In this document: positions 51,467-61,146 of the stretch, piece by piece | Layout: each line of letters opens with the position of its first letter | How positions within the stretch are numbered: position 1 is the stretch's first letter | From: Pontibacterium sp049599735 | GTDB lineage: Bacteria; Pseudomonadota; Gammaproteobacteria; Pseudomonadales; Balneatricaceae | Assembly (NCBI GenBank): GCA_049599735.1 | Contig: JBMYOX010000003.1 | Location: 1-64,000, forward strand | Length of the DNA stretch: 64,000 nucleotides | Direction: 5' to 3' | Notes under the pieces: model-generated | What the model was told of the DNA's origin: nothing | Databases searched by the model: none | What the model saw: only the letters and a program-made list of their open reading frames with translations | Translations under genes and position numbers: made by a program

Positions 51467-52492
51467 ATGAAACTAAAAAATCTGTTCAAAACAACTGCAA
51501 CGTTTTCGCTGGGCATCGCCCTGTCCACCAGCGCGATGGCTGAAACCATTATGCGTGTTTCCAGCTGGTTACCCCCGACTCATCCTCAAAATGAAATTGT
51601 ACTGACTACCTGGGGGAAATGGATCGAGGAGGCAACTGAAGGCCGTGTCAAAATGAAAGTTGAGTACGGCATGGGTCATCCTAAAACCATGTTTGAGCTG
51701 GTTGAAGACGGCGTAGTCGATGCGAGCTGGAGTGTACACGGTTACGTGCCGGGTCGTTTTAAACTGACTGAATCTGTTGAGCTGCCCAACCTACAGGCCA
51801 ATGCAGAAGCCGCTTCTGTTGCCCTGTGGCGGGTGAGCCAAAAATATTACCAAAAAGCAAACGAGCATGAAGGCCTGGTTGTAGCGGCGCTGTTTACCCA
51901 CGGCCCTGGTCAGATCCACCTGGCTGAACCGATTAAGTCACTGGCGGATATGAAAGGCCTTAAAATTCGCCTGGGCGGGGGTATTCAGACCCAAATAGGT
52001 AAGCGTATGGGAGTTACCGCAGTAGGTGCACCCGCACCGAAAGTTTACGAAATGATGCAGCAACGTGTTGTGGATGGTGTTTATATTCCTGTAGGCGAGC
52101 AGAAAACCCTGCGTCTTAACGAAGTAACCAAACAACTGGTACTGCTGCCTGGTGGTATGTATGTCACCAGTTTCTCTATGTTCCTGAACCCTGACTTCAT
52201 GAACGGCCTGGATAAGAAAGACCGTGATGCCATCCTGTCTGTTTCCGGTGAGAAACTTTCCGCGCTGGCAGGTCGTGCCTGGGATGGCGGTGATAAAAAA
52301 GGGCTGGCTGTAGCAAAAGAAGCAGGCGTAGACATTCTTGAAGTTAAGCCGGGTGAGCTTATGGACAGGGAATTCCAGGCGATGATTGTCGGTATGGATG
52401 CAGATTATCTCAAGCGTGTGGCTGACCGGGATGTCGATGCAGCTGCCGCCCTGAAAGAACTGCGTGAAATAGCCCGTAGCTATAAACCTTAA
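51467..52492 (+). CDS. TRAP transporter solute-binding protein (DctP family)
   Basis: Periplasmic binding protein with a signal peptide (MKLKNLFKTTATFSLGIALS..., cleavage after AMA) and a mature part of about 315 residues: VSSWLPPTHPQNEIVLTTWG, MKGLKIRLGG, MQQRVVDGVYIP. It sits 57 bases downstream of glcF, followed by a terminator. No dctQ or dctM gene lies beside it, so it must pair with a permease elsewhere. The substrate may be glycolate or a related hydroxyacid by context. Confidence 0.88.
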   Translation: MKLKNLFKTTATFSLGIALSTSAMAETIMRVSSWLPPTHPQNEIVLTTWGKWIEEATEGRVKMKVEYGMGHPKTMFELVEDGVVDASWSVHGYVPGRFKLTESVELPNLQANAEAASVALWRVSQKYYQKANEHEGLVVAALFTHGPGQIHLAEPIKSLADMKGLKIRLGGGIQTQIGKRMGVTAVGAPAPKVYEMMQQRVVDGVYIPVGEQKTLRLNEVTKQLVLLPGGMYVTSFSMFLNPDFMNGLDKKDRDAILSVSGEKLSALAGRAWDGGDKKGLAVAKEAGVDILEVKPGELMDREFQAMIVGMDADYLKRVADRDVDAAAALKELREIARSYKP

Positions 52493-52522
52493 TACCCGTT
52501 TGTTGTAACTCAAACACCCGGT

Positions 52523-52560
52523 TCCACCGGACAACCTTGTCCGGTGGAGCATTTTATTTT
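52523..52560 (+). terminator. Terminator after the DctP gene
   Basis: Long stem TCCACCGGACAA/TTGTCCGGTGGA, followed by a T-rich tail (ATTTTATTTT). It closes the glcDEF-dctP unit. Confidence 0.88.
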
Positions 52561-52631
52561 CCATTTCCCGCCACATCCGCTAAACACCACGCCCGTATCG
52601 GCTGACAGCCGCTGTTTAACTAACATTAAAC

Positions 52632-53753
52632 CTAACGCATCATGGCTACCATTGAACGAAAACGCGCCAGGGCGGCAAGAAAAAACAGAACGCCAATACC
52701 ACTGATCGCCAGAAAATCAGGCCAGACCACATCAAGGCCCGCCCCGCGATAAAGAATCGCCTGCGCAAAGCTGACAAAATGGGTAGTCGGCGCAGCCAGC
52801 ATAATAACCTGCACAACCTCAGGCATGCCTTCCCGCGGTGTCATGCCCCCTGACAGCAATAGCAAAGGGATAATCAGCAGAATCATCAGCAAACCAAACT
52901 GGGGCATGGAACGTGCCACAGTGCCCAAAAAAATGCCGATAGAAGTACTTGAAAACAGATGTAAGGCGGCACCGAATAAAAACAGCGGGATTGAGCCGGT
53001 AACAGGCACCGATAACAAGCCCTGCACCACCAGATACAAAGACAATCCGGACGCCACCAGCACCACCAGCCCCATCGCCCAGACCTTCGCCAGCATAATT
53101 TCAAAAGGGCTGACAGGCATTACCAGTAAATGCTCGATAGTACCGTGTTCCCGCTCCCGGATCAGAGCCGCACCGGTCAGAATAATTGAGAGCATGGTGA
53201 TGTTGTTGATAATCTCCATCACTCCCCCAAACCAAAGCCCCGTCAGGTTGGGGTTAAACGCAACCCGCACGGCCAGCTCAATCGGCAGCGCTGTGCTTTC
53301 CCGGTAACCTTTTACAAACTCGCTAACCTCAGCAGTGATAATGGTTTGGATATAGCTACCACCAATAAATGCCTGATTCATACGGGTGGCATCTATATTA
53401 AGCTGTACTTCAGGCTGTCTGCCTGCCCGCAGATCGCGCTCCAGCCCAAAGGGTATAACCAGCACAAAGGTATAACGCCCGGAATCCATACCGGCATCAA
53501 TCTCGCTGGCGGTGATCCGTTCAGGTGTCTGGAAATAAGGTTTATAAAACGCATCCATAATACGCAATGAAAGTGCAGACTGGTCTTCGTCCACCACCGC
53601 AATGGAGGCATTATGCATTTCCATAGAAGCGCCTGTAGCCGCCATATAAATAGCGCCGGAAAAAGCCCAGACAATCAGGATCAGCAGCACTTTGTCATAA
53701 GCCAGGCTGCGCAGTTCTTTTATGCCCAGCCGGATAACATTGCTCTTTTTCAT
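52632..53753 (-). CDS. ABC-2 type permease (YhhJ/YbhR family)
   Basis: Inner membrane permease of 373 residues: one N-terminal helix (about 25-43), a large periplasmic loop (about 45-185) and about five C-terminal helices (from LSIILTGAALIREREHGT onward). It works with the double-ATPase protein directly upstream (two bases between genes) and the HlyD-type adaptor. Likely exports drugs or cell-envelope material; no substrate is known. Confidence 0.9.
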   Translation of the reverse strand: MKKSNVIRLGIKELRSLAYDKVLLILIVWAFSGAIYMAATGASMEMHNASIAVVDEDQSALSLRIMDAFYKPYFQTPERITASEIDAGMDSGRYTFVLVIPFGLERDLRAGRQPEVQLNIDATRMNQAFIGGSYIQTIITAEVSEFVKGYRESTALPIELAVRVAFNPNLTGLWFGGVMEIINNITMLSIILTGAALIREREHGTIEHLLVMPVSPFEIMLAKVWAMGLVVLVASGLSLYLVVQGLLSVPVTGSIPLFLFGAALHLFSSTSIGIFLGTVARSMPQFGLLMILLIIPLLLLSGGMTPREGMPEVVQVIMLAAPTTHFVSFAQAILYRGAGLDVVWPDFLAISGIGVLFFLAALARFRSMVAMMR

Positions 53754-53755
53754 GC

Positions 53756-56524
53756 TTACTTCCCCTGTTTTCTGAGCAGTAACAAACTCAGCAGTGTCAG
53801 CACCGGTATAAAGGCCGCCAGACTCAGAAACTGACTATAAAGTTCAGCGAACGCCAGATCTTTAGTAAAAATTCCCCGACTGATAATCAGAAAATACGTT
53901 GTGGGAAAAAGCTGACCGATCAACGCACCGGCCCCCTCCAGCGAGGATACCGGTTCAGTCATGCCCGAAAACTGTACGGCAGGCAACATGGTTGCTATCG
54001 CCACCCCCATCAGTGCGGCTATCTGCGTTTTAGTAAACGATGACATCAATAGACCCAGGCCGGTTGTTGCCGTCACATAAAGCAGGGCACCCACCGTCAG
54101 CGCCAGGAAGCTGCCTTTAAGCGGCACCGCAAACACAAAATTTGCCATCAGCACCAGACCAAAAAAACTGATCATACTGACGCCTATATAAGGCAGTTGT
54201 TTACCCAGCAGAAATTCCAGCCGGGTGACCGGTGTGACATATAAATTCGTAATAGAACCCAGCTCTTTCTCACGCACCACACCCAGGGCCATCAGAATAG
54301 CCGGTATAAAGACCAGCAAAAGTGGGATCACCGCCGGCACCATCGCATAAATGCTTTTAAAATCCTGGTTATAGCGGTAGCGGGCTTCTATATCCACCAG
54401 ACTCAGCGAGGGCTGCACCCCGTATTGGCGAATCGAAAGACTAATCAGATAGTCATAATGCAGGCCCTGCACATAACCTTTAAGCGTTTCACCCCGAAAC
54501 GGCATCGCACCATCAACCCAAACAGCAATTTCAGCCTCACGCCCGCGCTTCAGTGCTTTGCCAAACCCTGAGGGAATTTCAATTGCCAAACTCAGCTCTC
54601 CGGTACGCATACGCTGTTCCAGGGACTGACTGCTCAGAATAACGGGCTGCTCGATAAAATAGCGTGAACCGGCAATATTGCTGATATAGTCCCGACTCTC
54701 CGGGGTTTGATCTCTGTCCAGCACCGCAAAACGCAGATCTTCCACATCAAAACTAATGCCATAACCCAGGATTAACATCAGAAAAACCGAACCCAGTAAT
54801 GCAAACATCATTAGTACCGGATCACGCCTGATTTCAAGTGTTTCACGGTGGGCATAACCCAGCAGCCGTATCAGACTGAAAGCAGATGTCAGGCCACGTT
54901 TTTTCTGGTGGGCAGCCGAACTGATCTCGTCAACGGGCACGGCTGGGGGCTTCGTTTTTGCCTCTATCAGAGCTGATACCCCTTCCGACTCAACAGCAGC
55001 TTCCAGATGTATGATAAACGCCTGTTCAAGGGTTTCGGCCCCGCAAGCCTGAGTGAGCGCCTCAGGTGTATCGTTAGCCAGTATTTTTCCCGCATGCATT
55101 AAGGAGATACGGTCACAGCGCTCGCCTTCATTCATAAAGTGCGTGGAAATAAAGATAGTCACACCCTGATTTCGGGACAAGTCGATTAACAGCTCCCAAA
55201 ACTGATCCCGGGCAACCGGATCAACTCCCGAGGTCGGCTCATCCAAAATTAACATCTCAGGTTCATGTACCACCGCAACTGCCAGAGACAATCGCTGACG
55301 GATACCCAGAGGCAGCGCCACAGCCGCATCATCTTTATAAGCGGCCAGCCGAAAGCGCTCTATCAGCCAGGGGATACGTTGTGCAGCATGTTCAGCGGAT
55401 AAGTGAAATAGCCGGGCATGCAGTTCTAGGTTTTGTAGCACCGTCAGCTCACCATAAAGCGAGAACGACTGGGACATATAACCCACCCGCTTTCGGGCAT
55501 TGCGATCGCGGGCATTTACCCGATGGCCAAACAACCGGGCCTCACCTTCCGTCGGTGGCAGCAAGCCGGTCAGCATTTTCATCATAGTTGTTTTGCCACA
55601 ACCATTTGAACCCAGAAAACCAAAAATCTCACCCCGCCTGATGCTTAAACTGGCCTGATCAACGGCTGTAAAATCACCAAAGCGCTTGCTAAGCCCTTCG
55701 GCCTCTATCGCCACCGCCGCCTCTGAGTGATTAATTGGCGGCACGACTAATACCTGATGACTGGCCCGTTTCTCTTCAGGTAATAACTGAATAAAAGCCT
55801 CATCTAGATTTGTGGTGCCGGTACTCTCCATAAGCTCAGCCGGGCTACCGGTTGCCAGCACAACCCCTTCATCCATCGCCGCCAGCCAGTCAAAGCGTTC
55901 CGCCTCTTCCATATAAGCCGTGGCTACCAGTACACTCATAGTCTCAGAACGTGCACGGATATGATCCACCAACTGCCAGAACTGACGCCTGGAAAGCGGG
56001 TCTACACCGGTTGTAGGCTCATCCAGAATCAACAAATCAGGATCGTGAATCAACGCACAACACAGGCCCAACTTCTGTTTCATGCCACCGGATAATTTAC
56101 CCGCCGCCCGGTCCCTAAAACGGGTCAGGCCAGTACTGGCCAGCAATTCTTCAATACGCCATAGGCGCTCAGCCTGCGATAAGCCGAACAGGCGGCCAAA
56201 AAAGTCTATGTTTTCAAAGACAGACAGGGTGAGATACAGGTTTTTCCCCAGCCCCTGCGGCATATAAGCGATACAAGGTGCAACAGAGGAGCGAAAGTGA
56301 GTCTGGCCAATATTACCCCCCAGTACCTTAACCGTACCGGCCTGAATTTCCGTTGCCCCCGCAACCAGGCTCAGCAGTGTTGATTTGCCCACACCATCCG
56401 GGCCAATCAGCCCCACTACTTTTCCCTCTGGCATTAATAAGTCGGGAATATCCAGCACTAAAGCACCGGCATAACGGTGTGTCAGATCGCTAAGCCGGGC
56501 AATACCTGTTACTAAAGGCTTCAT
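53756..56524 (-). CDS. RbbA/YhhH-type ABC protein (two ATPases fused to a permease)
   Basis: 922 residues: ABC domain 1 (Walker A GPDGVGKST at 41-49; signature LSGGMKQKL; Walker B LLILDEPTTGVDP), ABC domain 2 (Walker A GSNGCGKTT at 305-313; signature position reads LPLGIRQRL, degenerate; Walker B ILDEPTSGVDP) and an ABC-2 permease domain (about 570-922) with several C-terminal helices. It resembles E. coli RbbA (YhhH), described as a ribosome-associated ATPase, but the context here is export with HlyD and a permease. Overlaps hlyD by four bases. Confidence 0.92.
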   Translation of the reverse strand: MKPLVTGIARLSDLTHRYAGALVLDIPDLLMPEGKVVGLIGPDGVGKSTLLSLVAGATEIQAGTVKVLGGNIGQTHFRSSVAPCIAYMPQGLGKNLYLTLSVFENIDFFGRLFGLSQAERLWRIEELLASTGLTRFRDRAAGKLSGGMKQKLGLCCALIHDPDLLILDEPTTGVDPLSRRQFWQLVDHIRARSETMSVLVATAYMEEAERFDWLAAMDEGVVLATGSPAELMESTGTTNLDEAFIQLLPEEKRASHQVLVVPPINHSEAAVAIEAEGLSKRFGDFTAVDQASLSIRRGEIFGFLGSNGCGKTTMMKMLTGLLPPTEGEARLFGHRVNARDRNARKRVGYMSQSFSLYGELTVLQNLELHARLFHLSAEHAAQRIPWLIERFRLAAYKDDAAVALPLGIRQRLSLAVAVVHEPEMLILDEPTSGVDPVARDQFWELLIDLSRNQGVTIFISTHFMNEGERCDRISLMHAGKILANDTPEALTQACGAETLEQAFIIHLEAAVESEGVSALIEAKTKPPAVPVDEISSAAHQKKRGLTSAFSLIRLLGYAHRETLEIRRDPVLMMFALLGSVFLMLILGYGISFDVEDLRFAVLDRDQTPESRDYISNIAGSRYFIEQPVILSSQSLEQRMRTGELSLAIEIPSGFGKALKRGREAEIAVWVDGAMPFRGETLKGYVQGLHYDYLISLSIRQYGVQPSLSLVDIEARYRYNQDFKSIYAMVPAVIPLLLVFIPAILMALGVVREKELGSITNLYVTPVTRLEFLLGKQLPYIGVSMISFFGLVLMANFVFAVPLKGSFLALTVGALLYVTATTGLGLLMSSFTKTQIAALMGVAIATMLPAVQFSGMTEPVSSLEGAGALIGQLFPTTYFLIISRGIFTKDLAFAELYSQFLSLAAFIPVLTLLSLLLLRKQGK

Positions 56525-57513
56525 TCTGGCAGCCTCACCTGCAGGGCTTCAGGCCAGTCATTCGTGGCAGACAGCCTTACATAAGCCACACCCCGCACCC
56601 CGGTTTTGACTTTTTCACTGTGTTTTTTTAACAGGGCCGGATCAATCTGAACCTTAACCCGAAACATCAGCTTCTCCCGCTCCATACGGGTTTCCACTTC
56701 TTTAGGCGTAAACTGGGCACGCGAGGCTACAAAAGAAACCTTCGCCGGAATCACCAGGTCAGGCAGCACATCAAATACAATACGTGCATCATCACCCACC
56801 ATAACCTGCCCCGCCTGACGGGTGGGCAAGAAAATACTCATATAAACCCGGGTCAGCTCCAGCAGAGTCAGCACTTTTCCCCCTGCGGCCATCACCTCGC
56901 CCGGCTCTGCCAGGCGATATAAAATACGGCCTGCAACCGGTGCCTGAAGGGTGCCATCGTTAATTTCAGCTTTAATACGCTCGGTACTGGCAACGGCCGC
57001 CTCAATCGCTGCGTCTGCCTCCAGCACACCCACACGAGCGGCCTGTAAAACCGCCTGTGCTACCTGCAGAGCGGTATTGGCCTGATCTGCTTTCTCTTTT
57101 GAAATCAGCGCCCTTTTAACCAGCACTTTCTTACGTTCATACTCCTTTTCAGCAAACCGCTTTTCACTTTTGCGCTGTGCGACTATCGCACTCGCATAGC
57201 TCCGGCTCGCCTGAGCACGCTTAAGCTGCGCCTGTGCCTCCCGTAACTGCGCCTGCAACTGCACAATATCCATCTGTGCCAGTACCTGACCGGCATCAAC
57301 CATCTGTCCTTCACTGGCAATAACTGCTGCTAATCGTCCCGGGCTTTTGGTCGCTATATCAATTTCTGTAGCTTCAATACGCCCGTTACCAGATGCAAAG
57401 CCCATCGGTAAAGCTGCAGGCTGTAACTGCTGCCAAACGTAAGCAGCCACGGCACAACCAATCACCAGCAGCAAGCCAATCACTGTATTTGAGATCCGTT
57501 TTCCCGCCATCAC
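56521..57513 (-). CDS. HlyD/YhiI-family membrane fusion protein
   Basis: Periplasmic adaptor of 330 residues: N-terminal helix (about 9-27), biotinyl-lipoyl-like domain (EIDIATKSPGRLAAVIASEGQ), a long coiled coil (about 75-170) and the beta-barrel region (GRILYRLAEPGEVMAAGGKV). It bridges the inner-membrane ABC parts and an outer membrane factor. First gene of this three-gene unit. Confidence 0.92.
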   Translation of the reverse strand: MMAGKRISNTVIGLLLVIGCAVAAYVWQQLQPAALPMGFASGNGRIEATEIDIATKSPGRLAAVIASEGQMVDAGQVLAQMDIVQLQAQLREAQAQLKRAQASRSYASAIVAQRKSEKRFAEKEYERKKVLVKRALISKEKADQANTALQVAQAVLQAARVGVLEADAAIEAAVASTERIKAEINDGTLQAPVAGRILYRLAEPGEVMAAGGKVLTLLELTRVYMSIFLPTRQAGQVMVGDDARIVFDVLPDLVIPAKVSFVASRAQFTPKEVETRMEREKLMFRVKVQIDPALLKKHSEKVKTGVRGVAYVRLSATNDWPEALQVRLPE

Positions 57514-57823
57514 AATTTCCCTTTAACAAACCCGGCTAATACAAAAAGCCCGTCCTCCACAAGCCCTGAGCCGGATAAAAACAGGCTCAGGTATCACATT
57601 AAGCGTAGTAAAAAGCACCACCGTATTTTGGTAAGGCTTCTGAAAATCACTGAAAAAGAAGAGCAGATCTGCATCAATATTCATTGAAAGATGACGCAGA
57701 TCAGGAAGAACTGACCAAAACCACTTCTCTTAATCTGCAAAATAGCCCGGTCAGGGGTCTGTAATAGGTATTGTCTATACTGCCCGATGAAGCAATACCA
57801 TGACTTGATTGAGGATCAACAAG
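57514..57823. other. Intergenic region before the lipoprotein gene
   Basis: Contains CCTGAGCC/GGCTCAGG (57565-57591), a hairpin with a ten-base loop, and a -10-like TATACT (57776-57781) ahead of the lipoprotein gene. No gene is supported in it. Confidence 0.45.
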
Positions 57824-58084
57824 ATGAAACTTTCATACATACTGATTCCCCTGCTTGCCGCTGTCCTGATGACCGGCTGCGCCAGCACCAGCATGACGGA
57901 AATGCAATCACTGCAGGATATGGCGCAGCAGGCGATGGATAAAGCAGAGGCGGCTGACGCTAAGGCTCAATTAGCACTGGATCGGGCAAGCGATGCATCC
58001 GAGGCGGCACAAAAGGCACAAGCCTGCTGCGAAGCTAATACACAACGTATCAACCGGGCGTTCGAGGCGTCTATGCAAAAATAG
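57824..58084 (+). CDS. Lpp/OprI-type alanine-zipper outer membrane lipoprotein
   Basis: 86 residues from the ATG at 57824 (GAGG ribosome site upstream). Lipoprotein signal with MTGC lipobox, then an Ala-rich coiled coil with heptads (MQSLQDMAQQAMDKAEAADA region). The C-terminus is not the Lys-Tyr type, so attachment to peptidoglycan by the terminal Lys (QK) is possible but unproven. Similar in layout to OprI of Pseudomonas. Confidence 0.85.
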   Translation: MKLSYILIPLLAAVLMTGCASTSMTEMQSLQDMAQQAMDKAEAADAKAQLALDRASDASEAAQKAQACCEANTQRINRAFEASMQK

Positions 58085-58094
58085 ATTCAGTCCG

Positions 58095-58123
58095 GCAACC
58101 CTGATCATTTTGGTCAGGGTTGC
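58095..58123. terminator. Hairpin between the lipoprotein and L,D-transpeptidase genes
   Basis: GCAACCCTGA/TCAGGGTTGC stem, loop of nine bases, between convergent genes; its 3' arm overlaps the stop of the transpeptidase gene. Confidence 0.75.
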
Positions 58124-59064
58124 GCTTTGCGGGTACCTATTTGGCGGGGAATACCATCTTGCCGGTTAAGCAATAGTTTGATCAAAGGCCAATCAAGCTC
58201 TACATCCTGCTCCGGTGTGGCAGTGAGCAATACAGACATCAGTGCATCATGCCGTGCTGCCGCTGAGGATAAAACGGATGTTTCCGGGTACGCCGGGGGA
58301 TGCACTTCCAGCCAGAGCTGATCAGCCCGCCAGCCAATTTTATAAGGCTCATCCAGTATACGTACGGCGGTACCAACTTTAACTTGTTCAAACAAAGACG
58401 CTATATCTTCGGGATAAAGGCGGATACACCCATGACTGACCCGCATACCCACCCCTGCCGGACGATTAGTACCGTGCAGCAGATAACCGGGCAGCGCCAG
58501 ATTAATCGCAAAAGCTCCCAGTGGATTACCCGGCCCTGGCTGCACCCGCATGGGTAAGCTGCCACCTTTCACCTGCACCTCCTCCCGAATCGAGGCCGGT
58601 GGGAACCAGGTGGGTGCTTCAATTTTATCTTTAACCTGCGTATGAGTAACCGGTGTCTGCCAGCCCTCACGCCCGATGCCTATCGGGAATGTCACCAGTG
58701 ACTCCGCCTGTTCATCAGGGTAAAAATAGAGCCGCATCTCGGAAAGATTCAGCACCAGACCTTCCCGTGACCCCGGTGGCAATATATGAACGTTTGTCAG
58801 ATTAACGCGGCTACCCACCGGTGGCAGCCAGATATCCAGATTAGGATTCGCCCTGAGGATGGCCCGATAACCCAGGTTATACCGGCGGGCCAGGCTGACC
58901 AGAGTCTGCCCTTCCTGCACCTTTGCAAAGTGCAATTTCCCTACCAGATCATCTGTTGTCAAAGCATAAGTGGCTGCAGCCGCAGGCAGGCTCAAGCACC
59001 CAACGAACAGCAGGGCGATTAATTGTCCTTTTACACAAGCCTCAGGCCTGCGTCTAAAAAGCAA
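58114..59064 (-). CDS. LysM-containing L,D-transpeptidase (YkuD)
   Basis: 316 residues, with an N-terminal signal peptide (AAAATYA cleavage region), a LysM-like peptidoglycan-binding region (about 45-90) and a YkuD catalytic domain whose motif HGTN (H197) and SHGCIRLYPED with catalytic C213 is intact. It forms 3-3 cross-links or attaches a lipoprotein to peptidoglycan, consistent with the adjacent Lpp-like gene (convergent). Confidence 0.92.
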   Translation of the reverse strand: MLFRRRPEACVKGQLIALLFVGCLSLPAAAATYALTTDDLVGKLHFAKVQEGQTLVSLARRYNLGYRAILRANPNLDIWLPPVGSRVNLTNVHILPPGSREGLVLNLSEMRLYFYPDEQAESLVTFPIGIGREGWQTPVTHTQVKDKIEAPTWFPPASIREEVQVKGGSLPMRVQPGPGNPLGAFAINLALPGYLLHGTNRPAGVGMRVSHGCIRLYPEDIASLFEQVKVGTAVRILDEPYKIGWRADQLWLEVHPPAYPETSVLSSAAARHDALMSVLLTATPEQDVELDWPLIKLLLNRQDGIPRQIGTRKAQP

Positions 59065-59085
59065 AAGCCTTAAACCTTAAATGCC

Positions 59086-59652
59086 TCATTGCAGCAGCAC
59101 TTTAATCGCACTCAGAATGGTTTTGCTGTCCACACCGGATACCGCCATTGAGAGCGCCGCAAAAGGGCCGGATGATTTATCTTCGGTAATGCGCATTTTG
59201 ATCTGGGTATTGCCTTTGTGCAGCACAAAGACCTCACTCTCAGCACTGACATCGGGGTTACCATGCCCATGGCATAAACGCGCCAATTGCTCACCCAAAT
59301 CCCGGTTATTCAGCACTTTTAAGGTCTGACGTTCACGGCTCAGGTATTCGTTCCCCATTTGAACAATCATTACCATCAGCTGTTTGATGTTTTCACTGTC
59401 CGGTGTAATTTGCTCAGGTTCAGACTGCCAGACATAGTTCGGCGGCAAGGAAACCGTCAAACCCGTTGCAACACCGGTGGTCGGTGCCATCGTCACCTCG
59501 GCAAACAGCGTCAGTACATAGTGCAATCCCGAGCCATCTTTAAAAGGAATTTGTAATGTGCGGCTACTGATGCCGGAGGGATTAAAAGCAATATCAGGAT
59601 AGCGCTGGCGAAGTACTGTATCCAGTTGATGGAAAACGTCTTCCGGACTCAT
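59086..59652 (-). CDS. Unrecognised protein, 188 aa
   Basis: A soluble, apparently cytoplasmic protein with no signal peptide and no motif I recognise. It contains a TLFAEVTMAPTTGVATGLTV stretch and a RMGNEYLS-like helical part. It lies 21 bases upstream of the transpeptidase on the same strand and may be cotranscribed with it. Confidence 0.75.
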   Translation of the reverse strand: MSPEDVFHQLDTVLRQRYPDIAFNPSGISSRTLQIPFKDGSGLHYVLTLFAEVTMAPTTGVATGLTVSLPPNYVWQSEPEQITPDSENIKQLMVMIVQMGNEYLSRERQTLKVLNNRDLGEQLARLCHGHGNPDVSAESEVFVLHKGNTQIKMRITEDKSSGPFAALSMAVSGVDSKTILSAIKVLLQ

Positions 59653-59845
59653 TTTGCCCCCTTTTCTTCAGTCGATAAAGACAGGCAGTCAACCACCCGT
59701 CAATGCTATCCATACAGGCTAGAAGAATGCCCGTATTATATCAAATAGGGAAGATTAGGCTATGCTGCATAGCACAACAACGTTATTGAACCGTTTACCG
59801 GTCACAGTAATCTGACCCAACACGGTAACAAGAAGGACCTTACCC

Positions 59846-60670
59846 ATGCATGTACCCAGTAAAATCATTCTTCAGGACGATGCCCCTCAGTTATCCGATG
59901 TTGATCTGGCCAACAGTGTTATCAGCGATAAAAGCCTTTATGAGTCTGAGCTTAAGCAACTGCAAAAGCGTATTCTCGGCATACAGCAGGCTTATCATCA
60001 CCAGCATCAGCGGGCGATTGTTATCCTGGAAGGCTGGGATGCCAGCGGCAAAGGCGGTGCCATCCGCCGCCTGACCGAGCGTTTAGATCCACGAGGAGTG
60101 ATAGTACATCCCATCAGTTCGCCTACAGACGATGAGCAGGGCCGCCATTATCTGTACCGCTTTCAGACCCGGCTGCCGACACCCCGGACCTGGGCGGTTT
60201 TTGACCGTTCCTGGTATGGCAGGGTCATGGTAGAGCGGGTAGAAAAATTTGCGCCTAAAAAGGCCTGGCAGCGTGCTTATCATGAAATTAATGAGTATGA
60301 GCGCATGCTAACCGATGACTGCGTGCGTATCGTCAAAATTTTTCTTCATATCGACAAAGATGAACAACTGCGCCGTTTTCAGGAGCGATTGAATAACCCC
60401 TATAAACGCTGGAAACTGACACTTGAGGATATCCGGAACCGGGAAAAATGGGACGACTATACCCAGGCCATTGACCAGATGTTAAAAAAAACCTCCACAG
60501 AAGCCGCGCCCTGGCATGTTATCGCGGGTAACCATAAATGGTTCGCCCGGATTCAGGTACTCAGAACCATCGCAGTAGCCTTAGAAGAAGGCATAGATAC
60601 CACTCCACCCGGGCTGGACCCTGAGGTGATACATGCAGCAGAGCAGCGGCTGGGCATCAGCCCAGCTTAA
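59846..60670 (+). CDS. Polyphosphate kinase 2 family protein
   Basis: PPK2 of 274 residues, using polyphosphate to phosphorylate nucleotides or the reverse. Walker A EGWDASGKGG (62-71), FDRSWYGR (119-126) and the lid segment follow. Whether it prefers nucleoside mono- or diphosphates (class) is not decided by eye. It is followed after 105 bases by the GTG-started small protein. Confidence 0.92.
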   Translation: MHVPSKIILQDDAPQLSDVDLANSVISDKSLYESELKQLQKRILGIQQAYHHQHQRAIVILEGWDASGKGGAIRRLTERLDPRGVIVHPISSPTDDEQGRHYLYRFQTRLPTPRTWAVFDRSWYGRVMVERVEKFAPKKAWQRAYHEINEYERMLTDDCVRIVKIFLHIDKDEQLRRFQERLNNPYKRWKLTLEDIRNREKWDDYTQAIDQMLKKTSTEAAPWHVIAGNHKWFARIQVLRTIAVALEEGIDTTPPGLDPEVIHAAEQRLGISPA

Positions 60671-60775
60671 AGTGTGTTTTAAAAATTGATCCAGCGCAAA
60701 AAAAGCGCAGATTGAAATACAGCTGAAACATTCATCAGCGATCCTGTTCTCAGGATAAAGAGGAGAAACGATAAA

Positions 60776-60985
60776 GTGGAAAAAATACAGGTCGCTGCAC
60801 AATTTAAACAGCTATTAAGCCGGGGTTATTCAGTCCAGGACATTCGCAACCTGCTAACGGCCCCAAAAACACTGGTCGATCAGATAATTTTTGAATATCA
60901 GGGTGAAATACGTACTGCCAGGCAAAACCGCCGTATTCAGCGCACCCAGGCAGAATATGCCATGCGCTTAGGGACAGGCCGTTAA
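60776..60985 (+). CDS. Small helical protein, 69 aa, unrecognised
   Basis: GTG start with AGGAG about 10 bases before it. The sequence is basic and helical (VAAQFKQLLSRGYSVQDIRNLL) with no motif I know. It lies after ppk2 on the same strand. Confidence 0.6.
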   Translation: MEKIQVAAQFKQLLSRGYSVQDIRNLLTAPKTLVDQIIFEYQGEIRTARQNRRIQRTQAEYAMRLGTGR

Positions 60986-61146
60986 GCAACGATAGGATCG
61001 CACCTGAAGTCCCCCCCGTTCAGACTCTGTTCACTTCAAATTGTGTATTTACAGTGCTATGGGGTTATGACTAAACTTCGCCCCTAAAGATTAGGGTGAG
61101 CCTCAAAAGCTTACAAATACTCTCGCGAGCACTGAAGGTACTAACT

